Below, one piece after another: positions 1 through 9,828 of a stretch of DNA of 64,000 nucleotides; position 1 is the stretch's first letter, and every line of letters begins with the position of its first letter. The notes beneath the pieces are model-generated. The model searched no databases. It saw nothing but the letters and a program-made list of their open reading frames with translations, and was not told where the DNA came from. The stretch covers positions 1 through 64,000 of the forward strand of contig SFCS01000007.1 in the NCBI GenBank assembly GCA_004558485.1, written 5' to 3'. This DNA is from Ruminococcus sp. GTDB lineage: Bacteria > Bacillota > Clostridia > Oscillospirales > Acutalibacteraceae. The position numbers and the translations under genes are program-made.

Positions 1-217
1 GGGTGAATGTCTGCCAGAGCATTTTTCAAATGCAAAAAATGTGTATATTACAGTTGTTCGCGGAACATTATCAGCGACTTTGAATGAACAGGAAACACAT
101 GAATATCAGGCAGGAACAGTATTAAAAGTTCCATTCCATACAAAAATGAACTTAAAAAATGTTTCTGAAGAAACGCTGGAGTTTATTGTTGTCAAAGCAC
201 CGGCGCCAAACTGCTAA
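1..217 (+). CDS. Cupin-domain protein, C-terminal part (gene enters from outside the window)
   Basis: Reading from base 2 there is an open frame of 71 codons ending in TAA at 215-217. The visible protein (GECLPEHF near its start, then YQAGTVLKVPFHTKMNLKN and EETLEFIVVKAP near its end) has the alternating short beta strands, the PFHT turn and the terminal strand of a single-domain cupin. The substrate cannot be told. Its DNA is clearly AT-richer than everything downstream, with A/T-ending codons such as AAA, TTA and GCA, so it may have been acquired or may simply be weakly biased. A good terminator follows at 291-325. The product name is inferred from the fold pattern only. Confidence 0.6.
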   Translation, partial: GECLPEHFSNAKNVYITVVRGTLSATLNEQETHEYQAGTVLKVPFHTKMNLKNVSEETLEFIVVKAPAPNC

Positions 218-290
218 ATTCCGATTTGTCGAACAGATACAAGGGCGCACTTCTATACGTGTAATCCCCGTATGTACGCTCTGTGAGACC

Positions 291-325
291 AAACACCCCG
301 GACACCTGAATGTCCGGGGTGTTTT
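291..325 (+). terminator. Intrinsic terminator after the cupin gene
   Basis: The arms AAACACCCCGGACA and TGTCCGGGGTGTTT pair perfectly around a six-base loop (CCTGAA) and are followed by T on the plus strand. The hairpin is nearly symmetrical and could also stop minus-strand transcription from the SGNH hydrolase gene. The rest of 218-488 holds nothing else I can name. Confidence 0.85.
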
Positions 326-488
326 GCGTCGCTGCGTTCCGAACAAGGCATTGTATCCCTTGCGCCGCTTTGCAGCCATCCTCCCAAGGCAAAAGGCGTA
401 CTTTCTTCGTGGCACGCTTTTTGCATATTTTACTGTCTTGTGGCTCCCTGCGAAACGGGCGGCATCACTTTTTTGCGGATTTTTCTGT

Positions 489-1283
489 TCACAGATCGAC
501 CGTGTTTTTGTGCGGTGTTCCAATGAAGCCCACCTGCGCAAAATCGCGGGGATGATGCCGCACGAGATAATCGATATAGGACATCACCATTTCTGCCGTG
601 AGCGCATATCCCGCGGGGTTCAGATGTCCGCCGAGATAAAAGTGGCGGCGAAATTGCTCATCATACACAGGCGCATAGGCGCGCAGATCCAGCACATAGG
701 CGTTGTCAAAGTGCTCCGCCAGCGCATACAAAAGCTCCCGATGCGCGTCATACTTTGCTGCTCTGTCCGCCGTCATACCGCTCTCCCGCGGCATCGTCAT
801 GAAAAAGAACTTGGCATCCGGACGAAAAGCCTTATACCGCTGGACGATCGCGCCGTAATAGCCGGCAAAGGTCTTTTCGTTTTCCCGCCAATCTGCCTTG
901 ATGTCCGCTGTGCTGCCGAGCGGAATGCCGCTTGTGACATCGTTCACGCCGAGCGCCAGAATATAGGCAGAGCAGGCAAGCGAAGCATCGAAAAAGCCGT
1001 TCGCATCCGCAAAGGTCTCGCAGTATTCTTTTGCGGTCATGCCGCCGCGGGAAAAGTTGCGCACAAGGCAGCCCGCCGCGCGTGCCATATACTGCCCCCA
1101 GGAATATTCGAACATGTCGTGATAGGTTTTGTTCCCCTCGGCGTCTGTTCCCTCAAATTCTCCCGAGGACAGGCTGTCGCCGACACAGGCGATCGAGCGG
1201 AAAATGCTGCAAAACCCGCCGTCGGTCACCAGGCGGTCGAGCGGCTTTTCGTCGGGGAGCGGATAAAATGCGGTCATATCCAT
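489..1283 (-). CDS. SGNH/GDSL-family hydrolase
   Basis: A 264-residue protein with the SGNH esterase signature. GDSL lies at about residues 35-38 (nucleophile Ser37), a GVND block holds the Asn, and GHLNPAGY near the C-terminus carries the catalytic His. No signal peptide is evident, so it is probably cytoplasmic. The start at 1283 is chosen because a GAGGTG ribosome binding site lies 8 nt upstream; an in-frame ATG 69 bases further out has no such site. Families with this fold deacylate carbohydrates or lipids, but the substrate here is unknown. It stands alone downstream of the ribosomal cluster, separated from rplQ by a terminator. Confidence 0.8.
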   Translation of the reverse strand: MDMTAFYPLPDEKPLDRLVTDGGFCSIFRSIACVGDSLSSGEFEGTDAEGNKTYHDMFEYSWGQYMARAAGCLVRNFSRGGMTAKEYCETFADANGFFDASLACSAYILALGVNDVTSGIPLGSTADIKADWRENEKTFAGYYGAIVQRYKAFRPDAKFFFMTMPRESGMTADRAAKYDAHRELLYALAEHFDNAYVLDLRAYAPVYDEQFRRHFYLGGHLNPAGYALTAEMVMSYIDYLVRHHPRDFAQVGFIGTPHKNTVDL

Positions 1284-1365
1284 CGTATACACCTCACAAA
1301 TTGCAGTTGTTCTGCCAGCAGTATAGCACATCCGCACAGGCAGACACAACAATTTTTTGAAAAAC

Positions 1366-1398
1366 GCAAAAGGCAGGTCATTTGACCTGCCTTTTTGC
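1366..1398 (-). terminator. Terminator of the ribosomal protein cluster
   Basis: GCAAAAGGCAGGTCA and TGACCTGCCTTTTTGC form a long hairpin just past the rplQ stop, flanked by T-rich sequence on both strands. It ends the S10-spc-alpha transcript and may also insulate the SGNH gene. Confidence 0.85.
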
Positions 1399-1407
1399 CA
1401 AGGAAAA

Positions 1408-1752
1408 TTATTTCACCAATTCGATGATCGCCATTTCGGCAGCGTCGCCGCGGCGCGTGCCGACCTTGATGATGCGGGTGTAGCCGCCGTTGCGGTCAGC
1501 ATACGTGGGCGCGATCTCATCAAACAGCTTCTTGGAGACGCTCTCCTTCGTCACAAACGCATACACAAGGCGCTTGTTGGCGAGGGTCGGCTCTTTCGCG
1601 ATCGTGATCATTTTCTCTGCCATAGCACGCACTTCCTTGGCGCGCGTCACGGTGGTTTCGATCTTGCCGTTTTCCAGCAGGAAAGTCACCATGGCTCTCA
1701 GCATGGCCATACGGGAAGCCGTCGGTCTGCCGAGCTTTCTGGTTCCGGGCAT
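1408..1752 (-). CDS. rplQ: 50S ribosomal protein L17
   Basis: The 114-residue product begins [21 protein letters not shown], the typical bacterial L17 N-terminus, and ends in the conserved [14 protein letters not shown] stretch. L17 sits on the 50S subunit near the exit tunnel. It is the last gene of the alpha operon, 37 nt after rpoA, with the cluster terminator directly behind it. Length and order are normal. Confidence 0.98.
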   Translation of the reverse strand: MPGTRKLGRPTASRMAMLRAMVTFLLENGKIETTVTRAKEVRAMAEKMITIAKEPTLANKRLVYAFVTKESVSKKLFDEIAPTYADRNGGYTRIIKVGTRRGDAAEMAIIELVK

Positions 1753-1789
1753 TTGTATTCACTCCTTCTGATGGATCATAGAAATATTC

Positions 1790-2743
1790 TTATTCCTCGT
1801 CGTTGCTCAGGGTGAAACCGAGAGACGCGAGCTTGTTGATGACCTCTTCGAGCGACTTGCGACCGAGGTTTCTCACCTTCATCATGTCCTCTTCGCTCTT
1901 GTTGATGAGATCACCGACCGTGTTGATGCCGGCACGCTTCAGGCAGTTGAAGGAACGCACGGACAGGTCGAGCTCTTCAATGGTCATTTCCAAAAGCCCG
2001 TCCTTCTTGTCGTCCTCCTTCTTCACCATGATCTGGTTGCCTGCATAGGTATCGCCGGAAAGATCTACGAACAGATCCAGATGCTCCATCAGGATCTTTG
2101 CTGCCAGAGAAACGGCCTCCTTGGCACTGATCGTGCCGTTGGTCCAGACCTCCAGCGTCAGCTTGTTGAAGTCCGTGATTTGTCCCACACGGGTGTTCTC
2201 CACCGTGTAGTTCACCTTGTTCACCGGCGTGTAGATGGAGTCGACCGGAATGACACCGATCACCGGCGTCATCAGCTGCTTGTTCAGCTCCGCAGACACA
2301 TAGCCGCGACCCTTGTCAAGCGTGATCTCCATATACAGCTTTGCACCCTCGCCGAGCGTGGCAATGTGCATTTCCGGCTCAAGAATTTCCACTTCACTGT
2401 CGCACTTGATAGAACCGGCAGTCACCTCACAGGGACCCTCCGCTTCGATATACACGACCTTGGGACCGTCGCCGTTGATCTTGGCGATGAGACCCTTGAT
2501 GTTCAGGATGATCTCCGTCACATCCTCTTTCACACCCTCGATGGTGGAAAACTCGTGCAGAATACCGTCAATCTTCACGGAAGTGACGGCAACGCCCGGC
2601 AGGGAGGACAGCAGCACGCGACGCAGGCTGTTGCCGAGCGTGGTGCCATAGCCTCTCTCCAGCGGCTCGATCACGAATTTGCCATAGGTGCCGTTGGGAG
2701 CAAGGTCAAGTACTTCAATTCTGGGCTTCTCAATTTCAATCAT
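1790..2743 (-). CDS. rpoA: DNA-directed RNA polymerase subunit alpha
   Basis: A 317-residue alpha subunit. The N-terminal dimerisation domain includes [17 protein letters not shown]. An acidic linker leads to the C-terminal domain with two helix-hairpin-helix segments ([20 protein letters not shown] and [16 protein letters not shown]), which contacts UP elements and activators. It lies between rpsD and rplQ as in other Firmicutes. The 175-nt gap from rpsD is the largest inside the alpha operon and could hold an internal promoter, but I do not see a convincing one. Confidence 0.98.
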   Translation of the reverse strand: MIEIEKPRIEVLDLAPNGTYGKFVIEPLERGYGTTLGNSLRRVLLSSLPGVAVTSVKIDGILHEFSTIEGVKEDVTEIILNIKGLIAKINGDGPKVVYIEAEGPCEVTAGSIKCDSEVEILEPEMHIATLGEGAKLYMEITLDKGRGYVSAELNKQLMTPVIGVIPVDSIYTPVNKVNYTVENTRVGQITDFNKLTLEVWTNGTISAKEAVSLAAKILMEHLDLFVDLSGDTYAGNQIMVKKEDDKKDGLLEMTIEELDLSVRSFNCLKRAGINTVGDLINKSEEDMMKVRNLGRKSLEEVINKLASLGFTLSNDEE

Positions 2744-2918
2744 CCAAAACCCTCCTTACAGTTACGCCGCCGGCAAAGCGCCAAGCGACACTTTGCACGG
2801 AGACGATGTGATATTGTCCAAACAGTTTTTCAGTTGTCTTATTATGCAGCCGAGACATATGCCGCCGTCGAAAAGCAGTTCCCCTCCCCGACGGAAAAGT
2901 CGTCTGCGACAACGACCT

Positions 2919-3548
2919 TTATTTGGAATACAACTCGACGATGAGGGTTTCTTCGATCGGCAGATCGATGTCCTCGCGGTTGGCGAGAGAAACGACCTTT
3001 GCGGATTGATTGGCACGGTCCAGATCCAGCCACTGCGGAACGGGACGCGCACTGTTTGCTTCAATGATCGCTTTCATTTTCTCGAGCTGACGGCTTCCTT
3101 CCTTCATTGCAACGACCTGTCCCGGCTTCACGAGATAGGACGGCACATTGACCTTGCGGCCGTCAACGGTAAAATGGCCCTGCGTCACAAGCTGACGCGC
3201 TTCCGCACGGGAAGCGGCAAAGCCCAGACGATAGACCACATTGTCAAGACGGGACTCCAGCAAACGAAGCAGGTTTTCGCCCGTCACGCCGGTCATCTTG
3301 GTCGCCAGTTCGAAATAGTGACGGAACTGGCCTTCCAGAACACCGTAATACCGCTTTGCAAACTGCTTGGTACGCAGCTGCTTGCCGTATTCGGATGCCT
3401 TCTTATTACGCGCCTGGCCGTGCTGGCCGGGAGCATATGCGCGGCGCTCGATCGCGCACTTACCGCTGTAGCATCTTTCGCCCTTCAAAAAGAGCTTCTG
3501 TCCTTCACGGCGGCAAAGTCTGCACACCGCACCGGTATATCTTGCCAT
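2919..3548 (-). CDS. rpsD: 30S ribosomal protein S4 (zinc-binding form)
   Basis: A 209-residue S4 with the C+ zinc motif: CRLC at residues 9-12 followed by Cys26 and Cys31 (GERCYSGKC). An S4 RNA-binding domain follows ([28 protein letters not shown]). S4 nucleates 30S assembly and autoregulates the alpha operon in E. coli. In Firmicutes rpsD is often elsewhere on the chromosome, but here it sits in the alpha operon between rpsK and rpoA. Confidence 0.98.
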   Translation of the reverse strand: MARYTGAVCRLCRREGQKLFLKGERCYSGKCAIERRAYAPGQHGQARNKKASEYGKQLRTKQFAKRYYGVLEGQFRHYFELATKMTGVTGENLLRLLESRLDNVVYRLGFAASRAEARQLVTQGHFTVDGRKVNVPSYLVKPGQVVAMKEGSRQLEKMKAIIEANSARPVPQWLDLDRANQSAKVVSLANREDIDLPIEETLIVELYSK

Positions 3549-3572
3549 TTTGGTTGCACCTCCTGATTTGAA

Positions 3573-3983
3573 TTAAACGCGTCTTCTCTTGGGAGGACGG
3601 CATCCGTTATGCGGAATGGGGGTCACATCTTTGATCATTGTGACTTCCAGACCGGCAGCCTGCAAAGCGCGGATCGCGGCTTCACGGCCGGCGCCGGGGC
3701 CCTTCACAAAAACCTCGACCATCTTCAGACCGTGCTCCATCGCCGCCTTGGCAGCGGTCTCAGCGGCAGTCTGCGCGGCAAACGGCGTGGATTTGCGGGA
3801 ACCGCGGAATCCGAGCTCGCCGGCGCTCGCCCACGAAAGGGCGTTGCCCTGTGCATCGGTGATGGTCACAATGGTGTTATTGAATGTGGACTGGATATGC
3901 GCAGCGCCACGCTCAATGTTCTTGCGTTCCTTGCGGCGGCGGGTGGTCGCACCCTTGCGCGCAGTTGTTTTGGCAGCAGCCAT
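3573..3983 (-). CDS. rpsK: 30S ribosomal protein S11
   Basis: A 136-residue S11 with an Ala/Lys/Arg-rich N-terminal tail ([22 protein letters not shown]), then the conserved [18 protein letters not shown] and [17 protein letters not shown] end. It forms part of the 30S platform. It lies 15 nt behind rpsM and 24 nt before rpsD, as expected for an alpha operon. Confidence 0.98.
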   Translation of the reverse strand: MAAAKTTARKGATTRRRKERKNIERGAAHIQSTFNNTIVTITDAQGNALSWASAGELGFRGSRKSTPFAAQTAAETAAKAAMEHGLKMVEVFVKGPGAGREAAIRALQAAGLEVTMIKDVTPIPHNGCRPPKRRRV

Positions 3984-3998
3984 TACTATCCCTCCTGC

Positions 3999-4367
3999 TT
4001 ACTTCTTCTTGTTGGCAATAGTCTTCTTCGGACCCTTGCGTGTACGGGCATTGGTCTTGGAGCGCTGGCCGCGCACCGGCAGACCCTTACGGTGGCGGAT
4101 GCCACGGTAGCAGCCGATCTCGATGAGCGTCTTGATGTCGAACGCCACATCGCGGCGCAGGTCGCCCTCCACGGTGTAATGGTGATCAATGTGCTCACGC
4201 AGCTTGGAAACATCGTCCTCCGTCAGATCCCGCACACGGGTGTCCGGATCAACGCCGGTCGCTGCCAGAATGTCGCAAGCAGATTTACGGCCGATGCCGT
4301 AAATGTAGGTGAGGCCGATTTCGATGCGTTTGTCTCTGGGTAAATCCACACCAGCAATACGCGCCAT
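3999..4367 (-). CDS. rpsM: 30S ribosomal protein S13
   Basis: A 122-residue S13 starting [19 protein letters not shown], with [13 protein letters not shown] and the basic [18 protein letters not shown] tail. It contacts the P site and bridges the subunits. An upstream in-frame start would add 20 residues with no family match, so the conserved MARIAG start at 4367 is used. Confidence 0.98.
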   Translation of the reverse strand: MARIAGVDLPRDKRIEIGLTYIYGIGRKSACDILAATGVDPDTRVRDLTEDDVSKLREHIDHHYTVEGDLRRDVAFDIKTLIEIGCYRGIRHRKGLPVRGQRSKTNARTRKGPKKTIANKKK

Positions 4368-4434
4368 AATTACATTCCTTCCTTTCGGTTGTGTGTAGTG
4401 CGCGAGGTCTTGCCCCGCGCCGTTCAAACAGCTC

Positions 4435-4548
4435 TTAGCCTTGACGCTGCTTGTGCTTCGGGTTTTCGCAGATCACCATCACGCGACCTTTGCGCTTGAC
4501 GATCTTGCACTTCTCGCAAATTTTCTTAACAGAAGGTCTGACTTTCAT
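4435..4548 (-). CDS. rpmJ: 50S ribosomal protein L36 (zinc form)
   Basis: A 37-codon gene that is easily overlooked. It starts [18 protein letters not shown] and ends [10 protein letters not shown] before TAA. Cys11, Cys14, Cys27 and His32 form the C+ zinc ribbon. It lies between infA and rpsM, the usual bacterial position, with a GAGG-type ribosome binding site upstream. L36 is the smallest 50S protein and sits near the GTPase-associated region. Confidence 0.97.
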   Translation of the reverse strand: MKVRPSVKKICEKCKIVKRKGRVMVICENPKHKQRQG

Positions 4549-4613
4549 GAGAATACCTCCTTCGCATGTTCATGCTCGTTTCTGTTTTCGGCGTACATAC
4601 CGCAAAAGCGGCA

Positions 4614-4832
4614 TCATTTTGTACGCCAGGTGATACGACCTTTGGATAGATCGTACGGTGACATTTCCACCGTCACCTTGTCTCCCGGCAGGATGCGGAT
4701 GTAATTCATCCGCAGCTTTCCGGAAATGTGCGCCAGAATTTTGTGCCCGTTTGCCAGCTCTACCTGAAATGTTGCGTTGGGCAACGCTTCTACAACGGTA
4801 CCTTCCAGCTCAATAACATCCGCCTTGGACAT
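4614..4832 (-). CDS. infA: Translation initiation factor IF-1
   Basis: A 72-residue protein with the single OB fold of IF-1 ([22 protein letters not shown], then [27 protein letters not shown]). IF-1 binds the A site of the 30S subunit during initiation. It lies 32 nt after map and 65 nt before rpmJ. No KOW-domain gene separates map and infA, unlike in some relatives. Confidence 0.98.
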   Translation of the reverse strand: MSKADVIELEGTVVEALPNATFQVELANGHKILAHISGKLRMNYIRILPGDKVTVEMSPYDLSKGRITWRTK

Positions 4833-4864
4833 AAAGAACCCTCCTGCAATGTGCGGTTTGACGG

Positions 4865-5611
4865 TTAAGGTCTGGTCAGAATAACCGGACCGTCGGGTGT
4901 AATGGCGATCGTGTTCTCAAAGTGTGCGGACAGGCGTCCGTCCTTTGTGACCGTCGTCCAGCCGTCACCGAGGATCTTGACCTCGTGTGTACCGGCATTG
5001 ACCATCGGTTCGATCGCTATAGTCATACCGGGCAGCAGCCGCGGACCGCGTCCGGGCGTACCGTAATTGGGGACGCTGGGGTCCTCGTGCAGGTTCGTGC
5101 CTACTCCGTGGCCGACAAACTGCCGTACAACCGAGTAACCACGCACCTCGACATACCGCTGAACGGCTGCGCCGATGTCGCCGACACGATTGCCTGCAAC
5201 AGCAGCGCGAATGCCCTCATACATGCCTTCTTCCGTTGCCTGCATCAGTGCGCGTGCCTCTTCGGACACATCGCCTGCGGCAAAGGTCGCGGCGTTGTCG
5301 CCGTGATAGCCGTTGATGTGGGCGCCGACATCAATGCTGACAATGTCGCCCGCCTTGATGACGCGTTTTCCGGGTATGCCGTGGATGACCGTTTCGTTGA
5401 CGGAGATGCAGGCGCTTGCAGGAAAGCCGCCGTAGTTCAGAAAGGAGGGAGTCGCTCCCTGGCTTTCGATATACTTACGGATCATGCGGTCGATCTCCCC
5501 GGTGGTGACGCCGGGCTCGACCGCCTTGCCGCCGATCTGCAATGCCCTTGCCGAGATAACACACGCCTCTTGCATCAGCTTGAGGTCTCGGCTGCTTTTG
5601 ATCGTTATCAT
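4865..5611 (-). CDS. map: Methionine aminopeptidase, type I
   Basis: A 248-residue metallopeptidase that removes the initiator Met from nascent proteins. The metal ligands are visible as the two Asp in [19 protein letters not shown], the His in [16 protein letters not shown], and the Glu in IAIEPMVN and FENTIAI. There is no N-terminal zinc finger, so it is the short form. The start [10 protein letters not shown] at 5611 comes 2 nt after the adk stop (TAAGAATG), indicating translational coupling. An upstream start in the same frame would lie inside adk and lacks homology. Confidence 0.97.
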   Translation of the reverse strand: MITIKSSRDLKLMQEACVISARALQIGGKAVEPGVTTGEIDRMIRKYIESQGATPSFLNYGGFPASACISVNETVIHGIPGKRVIKAGDIVSIDVGAHINGYHGDNAATFAAGDVSEEARALMQATEEGMYEGIRAAVAGNRVGDIGAAVQRYVEVRGYSVVRQFVGHGVGTNLHEDPSVPNYGTPGRGPRLLPGMTIAIEPMVNAGTHEVKILGDGWTTVTKDGRLSAHFENTIAITPDGPVILTRP

Positions 5612-5613
5612 TC

Positions 5614-6246
5614 TTATGCCTCGATGGCGGCAAGCGTCAGGCGCGTGGTATCCGCCAGCTCTTCCTGGCCTTCCACGATCTTGAGCTTTCCGCAAGCCGC
5701 ATAATAATTCTTGAGCGGCTCGGTCTGTTCATGATAAACCTTCAAACGCGCCTCTACCGTCTCCGGCAGATCATCCTTGCGCTGAACGAGGGTGTTGCCG
5801 CAATGGTCGCAAACGCCGTCCTTCGTCGGCTTTTTGTAGTCGACATGGTAGGTGGCGCCGCAATCCAGGCAAACACGGCGACCCGATACACGCTGGGCAA
5901 TCTTCTCGTCGGTGACCTCAATGTCGATCACGCGGTCGATCTCGATACCCATACGGTCAAGTGCCTCGGCCTGCGGAATGGTGCGGGGAAAGCCGTCCAG
6001 AATGAAACCGTTTTTGCAGTCGTCCTGTGCCAGACGATCCTTGATGATACCGATGACCACCTCGTCCGGAACCAGCTTGCCTGCCTCGATATATTCCTTG
6101 GCTGCCTTGCCCATTTCCGTGCCGCTCTTCAGCGCTTCACGGATAATATTACCCGTGGAAATGGTGGGGATCATGAGCTTTTCGCTGATGATCTCCGCTT
6201 GTGTGCCTTTGCCGGCGCCCGGGGCGCCGAGTAGGATCAGCTTCAT
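5614..6246 (-). CDS. adk: Adenylate kinase (zinc LID type)
   Basis: A 210-residue enzyme that equilibrates ATP and AMP with ADP. The P-loop GAPGAGKGT is near the N-terminus, and the LID carries four Cys (CLDCG and CDHCGN), the structural zinc site common in Gram-positive forms. Two ATGs are 9 nt apart. The GGAGG site abuts the first, so the second (MKLILLG, 6246) has proper spacing and is chosen. It lies between secY and map as in other Firmicutes. Confidence 0.97.
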   Translation of the reverse strand: MKLILLGAPGAGKGTQAEIISEKLMIPTISTGNIIREALKSGTEMGKAAKEYIEAGKLVPDEVVIGIIKDRLAQDDCKNGFILDGFPRTIPQAEALDRMGIEIDRVIDIEVTDEKIAQRVSGRRVCLDCGATYHVDYKKPTKDGVCDHCGNTLVQRKDDLPETVEARLKVYHEQTEPLKNYYAACGKLKIVEGQEELADTTRLTLAAIEA

Positions 6247-6280
6247 AAAATGCATCCTCCTTTTTGTCAGTCCGTACCGA

Positions 6281-6325
6281 ATAGCCGCCCCGCGCCTCCG
6301 GCGTGCCGAAGGCGCGGCGGGCTAT
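6281..6325 (-). other. Strong GC hairpin between secY and adk
   Basis: ATAGCCGCCCCGCGCCT and AGGCGCGGCGGGCTAT pair with one bulge around a 12-base loop. No T-run follows on the minus strand, so this is more likely an mRNA-stabilising or processing structure than a terminator. It divides the spc part from adk-map-infA. Confidence 0.6.
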
Positions 6326-6350
6326 GTAGTTTCTTCCTCTTTTGCGAGGA

Positions 6351-7679
6351 TCACTCTAAGAAGCCTTTGTAGTGCCGCATCATCATCTGGCTCTCGATCT
6401 GCTGCGTCGTTTCAAGCGCAACGCCGACGACGATCATGATGGATGTGCCGCCGAGAGCCAAACCGTAGATGCCGCTGAACTTACCAAACAGGCTCGGGAA
6501 CAGGGCGATGAGGCCCAGGAACAGCGCGCCGATGAAGGTGACCTTATTGAGCACCTTCTTGATGAAATCGGCAGTCGGCTTGCCCGGACGGTAGCCCGGG
6601 ATCGCGCCGGAGTTCTTGCGCAGATTGTTCGCCATCTCCATCGGATCATACTGGATCGTGACATAGAAGAACGCGAAACCGATGATCATAAGGAAATACA
6701 GAACAATATAGACCCAGCTCGTCTGTTTGAAAGCATTGAAAAACCAGTTGTTGGTTTTTTCCTCGCTCAGGAAGGTCGCAATGATGGACGGCAGCGAAAC
6801 GATCGAGGACGCCAGAATGATCGGCATGACGCCGGACATATTGACCTTGATCGGGATGAAGGTGTTCTGACCGCCGTACATCTTGCGGCCGACGACCTTC
6901 TTCGCATACTGTACCGGAATGCGGCGTTCCGCGTCGCTCATAAACACGATGAAACCGATCATGGCAAGGAACAGCACCAAAATGAGCGGTACCAGCACGA
7001 TGTACTTGACCGCAGCGCCGCCCGCCGTTTTCAGCTGCGCGATGCCGCCGTCGTAGAAATACGTCCACAGCGTACGACCCGCCACCGGAATACGAGAGAG
7101 GATGCCGGCAAACAGCAAAATGGAAATGCCGTTGCCGATGCCGCGATTGTTGATCTGCTCACCGAGCCACATCACCAGCGTGGAGCCGACGGTGAAGCAC
7201 AGGATGATGACAATAGCGGAGAACCATGCGGCGCCGGTGCTGCCGGTCGCAGCCGCCGTCAGCGCATTGTACTTGTTCTTTACCATGAAGTAATACGCGA
7301 TGCCGAGCAAAAGGCCCAGAGCAACCGTCACATAGCGCGTCAGTTTGCCGAGCTTCTTGCGGCCGTCCTCGCCCTCCTTCGCCCAGCGCTCCAGCACCGG
7401 GATCGCCACCGTCAACAGCTGAATGATGATGGAGCTGTTGATATACGGGGTGATGGAGAGCGCAAACAGGCTGGCGTCGGAGAAACCGCCGCCGGACATC
7501 AGCGTCAAAATACCCATAAAGTCGCTGCTGCTTTTGGAAGCCTCCGCAACAGCGGCAACATCAACAAAGGGAACCGAGATGGCGGAACCGATCCGGAAAA
7601 CCAGCACGATGAAAAGCGTATACAGGATCTTTTTGCGGAGATCCACGATTTTCCATGCATTCCTCAGGGTCTGGAACAT
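6351..7679 (-). CDS. secY: Protein translocase subunit SecY
   Basis: A 442-residue, ten-helix membrane protein forming the Sec channel. It starts MFQTLRNAWKIVDLRKKILYTL and includes the plug region (MSGGGFSDASLFALSITPYINSSII) and the conserved cytoplasmic GNGISILLFAGI and PGYRPGKPT loops. It partners with SecE, SecG and SecA encoded elsewhere. It starts 1 nt after rplO, the standard spc operon arrangement. Confidence 0.98.
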   Translation of the reverse strand: MFQTLRNAWKIVDLRKKILYTLFIVLVFRIGSAISVPFVDVAAVAEASKSSSDFMGILTLMSGGGFSDASLFALSITPYINSSIIIQLLTVAIPVLERWAKEGEDGRKKLGKLTRYVTVALGLLLGIAYYFMVKNKYNALTAAATGSTGAAWFSAIVIILCFTVGSTLVMWLGEQINNRGIGNGISILLFAGILSRIPVAGRTLWTYFYDGGIAQLKTAGGAAVKYIVLVPLILVLFLAMIGFIVFMSDAERRIPVQYAKKVVGRKMYGGQNTFIPIKVNMSGVMPIILASSIVSLPSIIATFLSEEKTNNWFFNAFKQTSWVYIVLYFLMIIGFAFFYVTIQYDPMEMANNLRKNSGAIPGYRPGKPTADFIKKVLNKVTFIGALFLGLIALFPSLFGKFSGIYGLALGGTSIMIVVGVALETTQQIESQMMMRHYKGFLE

Positions 7680-7680
7680 C

Positions 7681-8121
7681 TCAAATCACCTCTGCCTTTC
7701 CGCCTGCCTTTTCGATCTTCTCTTTGGCAGACGCAGAAATTGCGGTGACCTTCACCGTCAGTTTCTTATCGACAGTGCCGTTGCCCAAAATCTTCACACC
7801 GTTTTCGATGTTCTTGACGATGCCCGCAGCCTTGAGCGCGGCAGCGTCCACGACAGCGCCGTCCTCAAATGCTTTCAGAGCGCCGACATTGATGACAGCA
7901 GCCTTTGCCGCAAAGATGTTGTTGAAACCTCTTTTCGGAATACGGCGCTGCAGCGGCATCTGACCGCCTTCAAAGCCAGGACGCATGCCGTGACCGGAAC
8001 GCGCCTTCTGACCCTTGTGACCTTTGCCCGCAGTCTTGCCCTGACCGGACCCGTGACCGCGACCGATTCTTTTGGCATCCCGCACAGAGCCGGGAGCCGG
8101 AGAAAGCTCATTCAGCTTCAT
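7681..8121 (-). CDS. rplO: 50S ribosomal protein L15
   Basis: A 146-residue L15 with the Gly/Arg-rich N-terminal half (GRGHGSGQGKTAGKGHKGQKAR) and PGFEGGQMPLQRRIPKRGF, followed by the globular C-terminal domain. It is a late 50S assembly protein. It is packed between rpmD and secY. Confidence 0.98.
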   Translation of the reverse strand: MKLNELSPAPGSVRDAKRIGRGHGSGQGKTAGKGHKGQKARSGHGMRPGFEGGQMPLQRRIPKRGFNNIFAAKAAVINVGALKAFEDGAVVDAAALKAAGIVKNIENGVKILGNGTVDKKLTVKVTAISASAKEKIEKAGGKAEVI

Positions 8122-8144
8122 TTATTCGCACCTCCTTGCTCGAA

Positions 8145-8342
8145 TTACGCATTAGTTACCTCGACGAGGTGGATGATCTTTGCCACCTTACCCTTTGTGG
8201 CTTCGTTGTCGGGCTGCACGGAGCAGTCGCCGATCTTACGGAGTCCCAGAGAATGAGCGGTAGCGATCTGATCCTGCTTTGCGCCGATCAGGCTCTTGGC
8301 GAGCTTGACCTGCAGGGTGGCGGTTTTCGCTTTTTTCGGCAT
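8145..8342 (-). CDS. rpmD: 50S ribosomal protein L30
   Basis: A 65-residue L30 with the LQVKLAKSLIGAKQDQIATAHSLGLRKIG core. It begins MPKKAKTA after a GGAGG site and lies 15 nt after rpsE. Length is normal for bacteria. Confidence 0.97.
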   Translation of the reverse strand: MPKKAKTATLQVKLAKSLIGAKQDQIATAHSLGLRKIGDCSVQPDNEATKGKVAKIIHLVEVTNA

Positions 8343-8357
8343 TTTCTGTTCCTCCTA

Positions 8358-8870
8358 TCAGCCCAGGATCTCTTTGGCGGACTTGCCGCGGATCGCCGCC
8401 GCTTCTTCAGCGGAACGCAGCTGGGAAAGTCCGACCATCGTCGCGTTCACGACATTGCACGGGTTATTGGAACGCAGCGCCTTCGTACGGATGTCCTTGA
8501 TGCCGGCAGCCTCGACGACTGCACGGACCGCACCGCCGGCGATAACGCCGGTACCGGGAGCGGCAGGCTTCATCAGCACTTCGCCGGCGCCAAACTTGCC
8601 GATCACCTCATGCGGAATGGTGGAGCCCTTCAGGGAAATCGTGATCATGTGTTTCTTTGCATCCTCAAGACCCTTGCGGATAGCATCCGGAACTTCGTTG
8701 GACTTGCCGGTACCGAAACCGACGCGGCCCTTGCCGTCACCGACGACCACCAGCGCGGAGAACTTCATAATTCTGCCGCCCTTGACAGTCTTGCTGACGC
8801 GGTTGATGGCAACGACATTCTCGATATACTCATCCTGCTGTGCCTTGTTTCTGTCTTCAAATCTGGCCAA
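8358..8870 (-). CDS. rpsE: 30S ribosomal protein S5
   Basis: A 170-residue S5 with the N-terminal dsRNA-binding-like domain ([35 protein letters not shown]) and the C-terminal [20 protein letters not shown] domain. It contributes to decoding accuracy and to the mRNA entry channel. Order rplR-rpsE-rpmD is as expected. Confidence 0.98.
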   Translation of the reverse strand: MARFEDRNKAQQDEYIENVVAINRVSKTVKGGRIMKFSALVVVGDGKGRVGFGTGKSNEVPDAIRKGLEDAKKHMITISLKGSTIPHEVIGKFGAGEVLMKPAAPGTGVIAGGAVRAVVEAAGIKDIRTKALRSNNPCNVVNATMVGLSQLRSAEEAAAIRGKSAKEILG

Positions 8871-8888
8871 AGTACTTCCTCCTTTTCC

Positions 8889-9248
8889 TTAGAACTTGAG
8901 GCCGCCCTCACGGGCGCCTTCGGCCAATTCCTGCACACGGCCGTGGTATACATAGCCGCCGCGATCGAAAACGACATCCGAAATGCCCTTTTCCGCAGCG
9001 CGCTTCGCGATCATTTCGCCGACCTTACGGGCGGCTGCCTTGTTACCGCCGTTCATGCCGAAATCCTTTTCGACAGAAGAAGCGGAAACGAGGGTGACTC
9101 CCTTGACATCATCAATAAGCTGGGCATAGATGTGATTGAGGGAGCGGTATACATTGAGGCGCGGACAGGCGGCTGTGCCGCTGATCTTTCCGCGCACACG
9201 CGCGTGGCGATGCAGACGCGCCTTGTTGCTGTCTTTCTTACTCACCAT
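8889..9248 (-). CDS. rplR: 50S ribosomal protein L18
   Basis: A 119-residue L18, which binds 5S rRNA. It begins [22 protein letters not shown] and includes [19 protein letters not shown]. It lies 17 nt after rplF. Confidence 0.98.
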   Translation of the reverse strand: MVSKKDSNKARLHRHARVRGKISGTAACPRLNVYRSLNHIYAQLIDDVKGVTLVSASSVEKDFGMNGGNKAAARKVGEMIAKRAAEKGISDVVFDRGGYVYHGRVQELAEGAREGGLKF

Positions 9249-9265
9249 AGCTGATCACTCCTCCT

Positions 9266-9814
9266 TTACTTCTTGCCCTTGGCGCCGGTCTTGCCTTCCT
9301 TACGGCGGATGACTTCGTCGGCGTATTTGATGCCCTTACCCTTATACGGCTCCGGCGGGCGCTTCTCGCGCACCTCGGAAGCAAACTGACCGACCAGCTG
9401 CTTGTCGATGCCGTGGATGGTAATGTGGTTCGGATCCGGCACCTCGATGGTGATGCCGTCGATCTCGCTCACGGTGACCTGATGGCTGTAGCCCAGGTTC
9501 ATGACCAGATCTTTGCCCTGCTTCTGTACACGGTAGCCGACGCCGTTGACCTCCAGCTCCTTCTTGAAGCCGTCGGTCACGCCGATCACCATGTTGTGGA
9601 TCAGGGTACGGGTCAGCCCGTGCAGCGAACGGTTTTCCTTCTCGTCGTTGGGGCGTACCACCTTGACCTGACCCGCTTCGATCTCCACCGTCATATTCGG
9701 GTGAATTTTCTGAGTAAGCGTGCCCTTGGGACCCTTTACCGTAACGGTGTGATCCTTGCAGCTGACTTCAACACCGGCGGGGATAACGATTTCTTTACGG
9801 CCGATTCTCGACAT
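9266..9814 (-). CDS. rplF: 50S ribosomal protein L6
   Basis: A 182-residue L6 starting [17 protein letters not shown], with the duplicated L6 fold and the conserved [22 protein letters not shown] end. It lies near the factor-binding site of the 50S subunit. Confidence 0.98.
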   Translation of the reverse strand: MSRIGRKEIVIPAGVEVSCKDHTVTVKGPKGTLTQKIHPNMTVEIEAGQVKVVRPNDEKENRSLHGLTRTLIHNMVIGVTDGFKKELEVNGVGYRVQKQGKDLVMNLGYSHQVTVSEIDGITIEVPDPNHITIHGIDKQLVGQFASEVREKRPPEPYKGKGIKYADEVIRRKEGKTGAKGKK

Positions 9815-9828
9815 AACTCTTTACCCCC

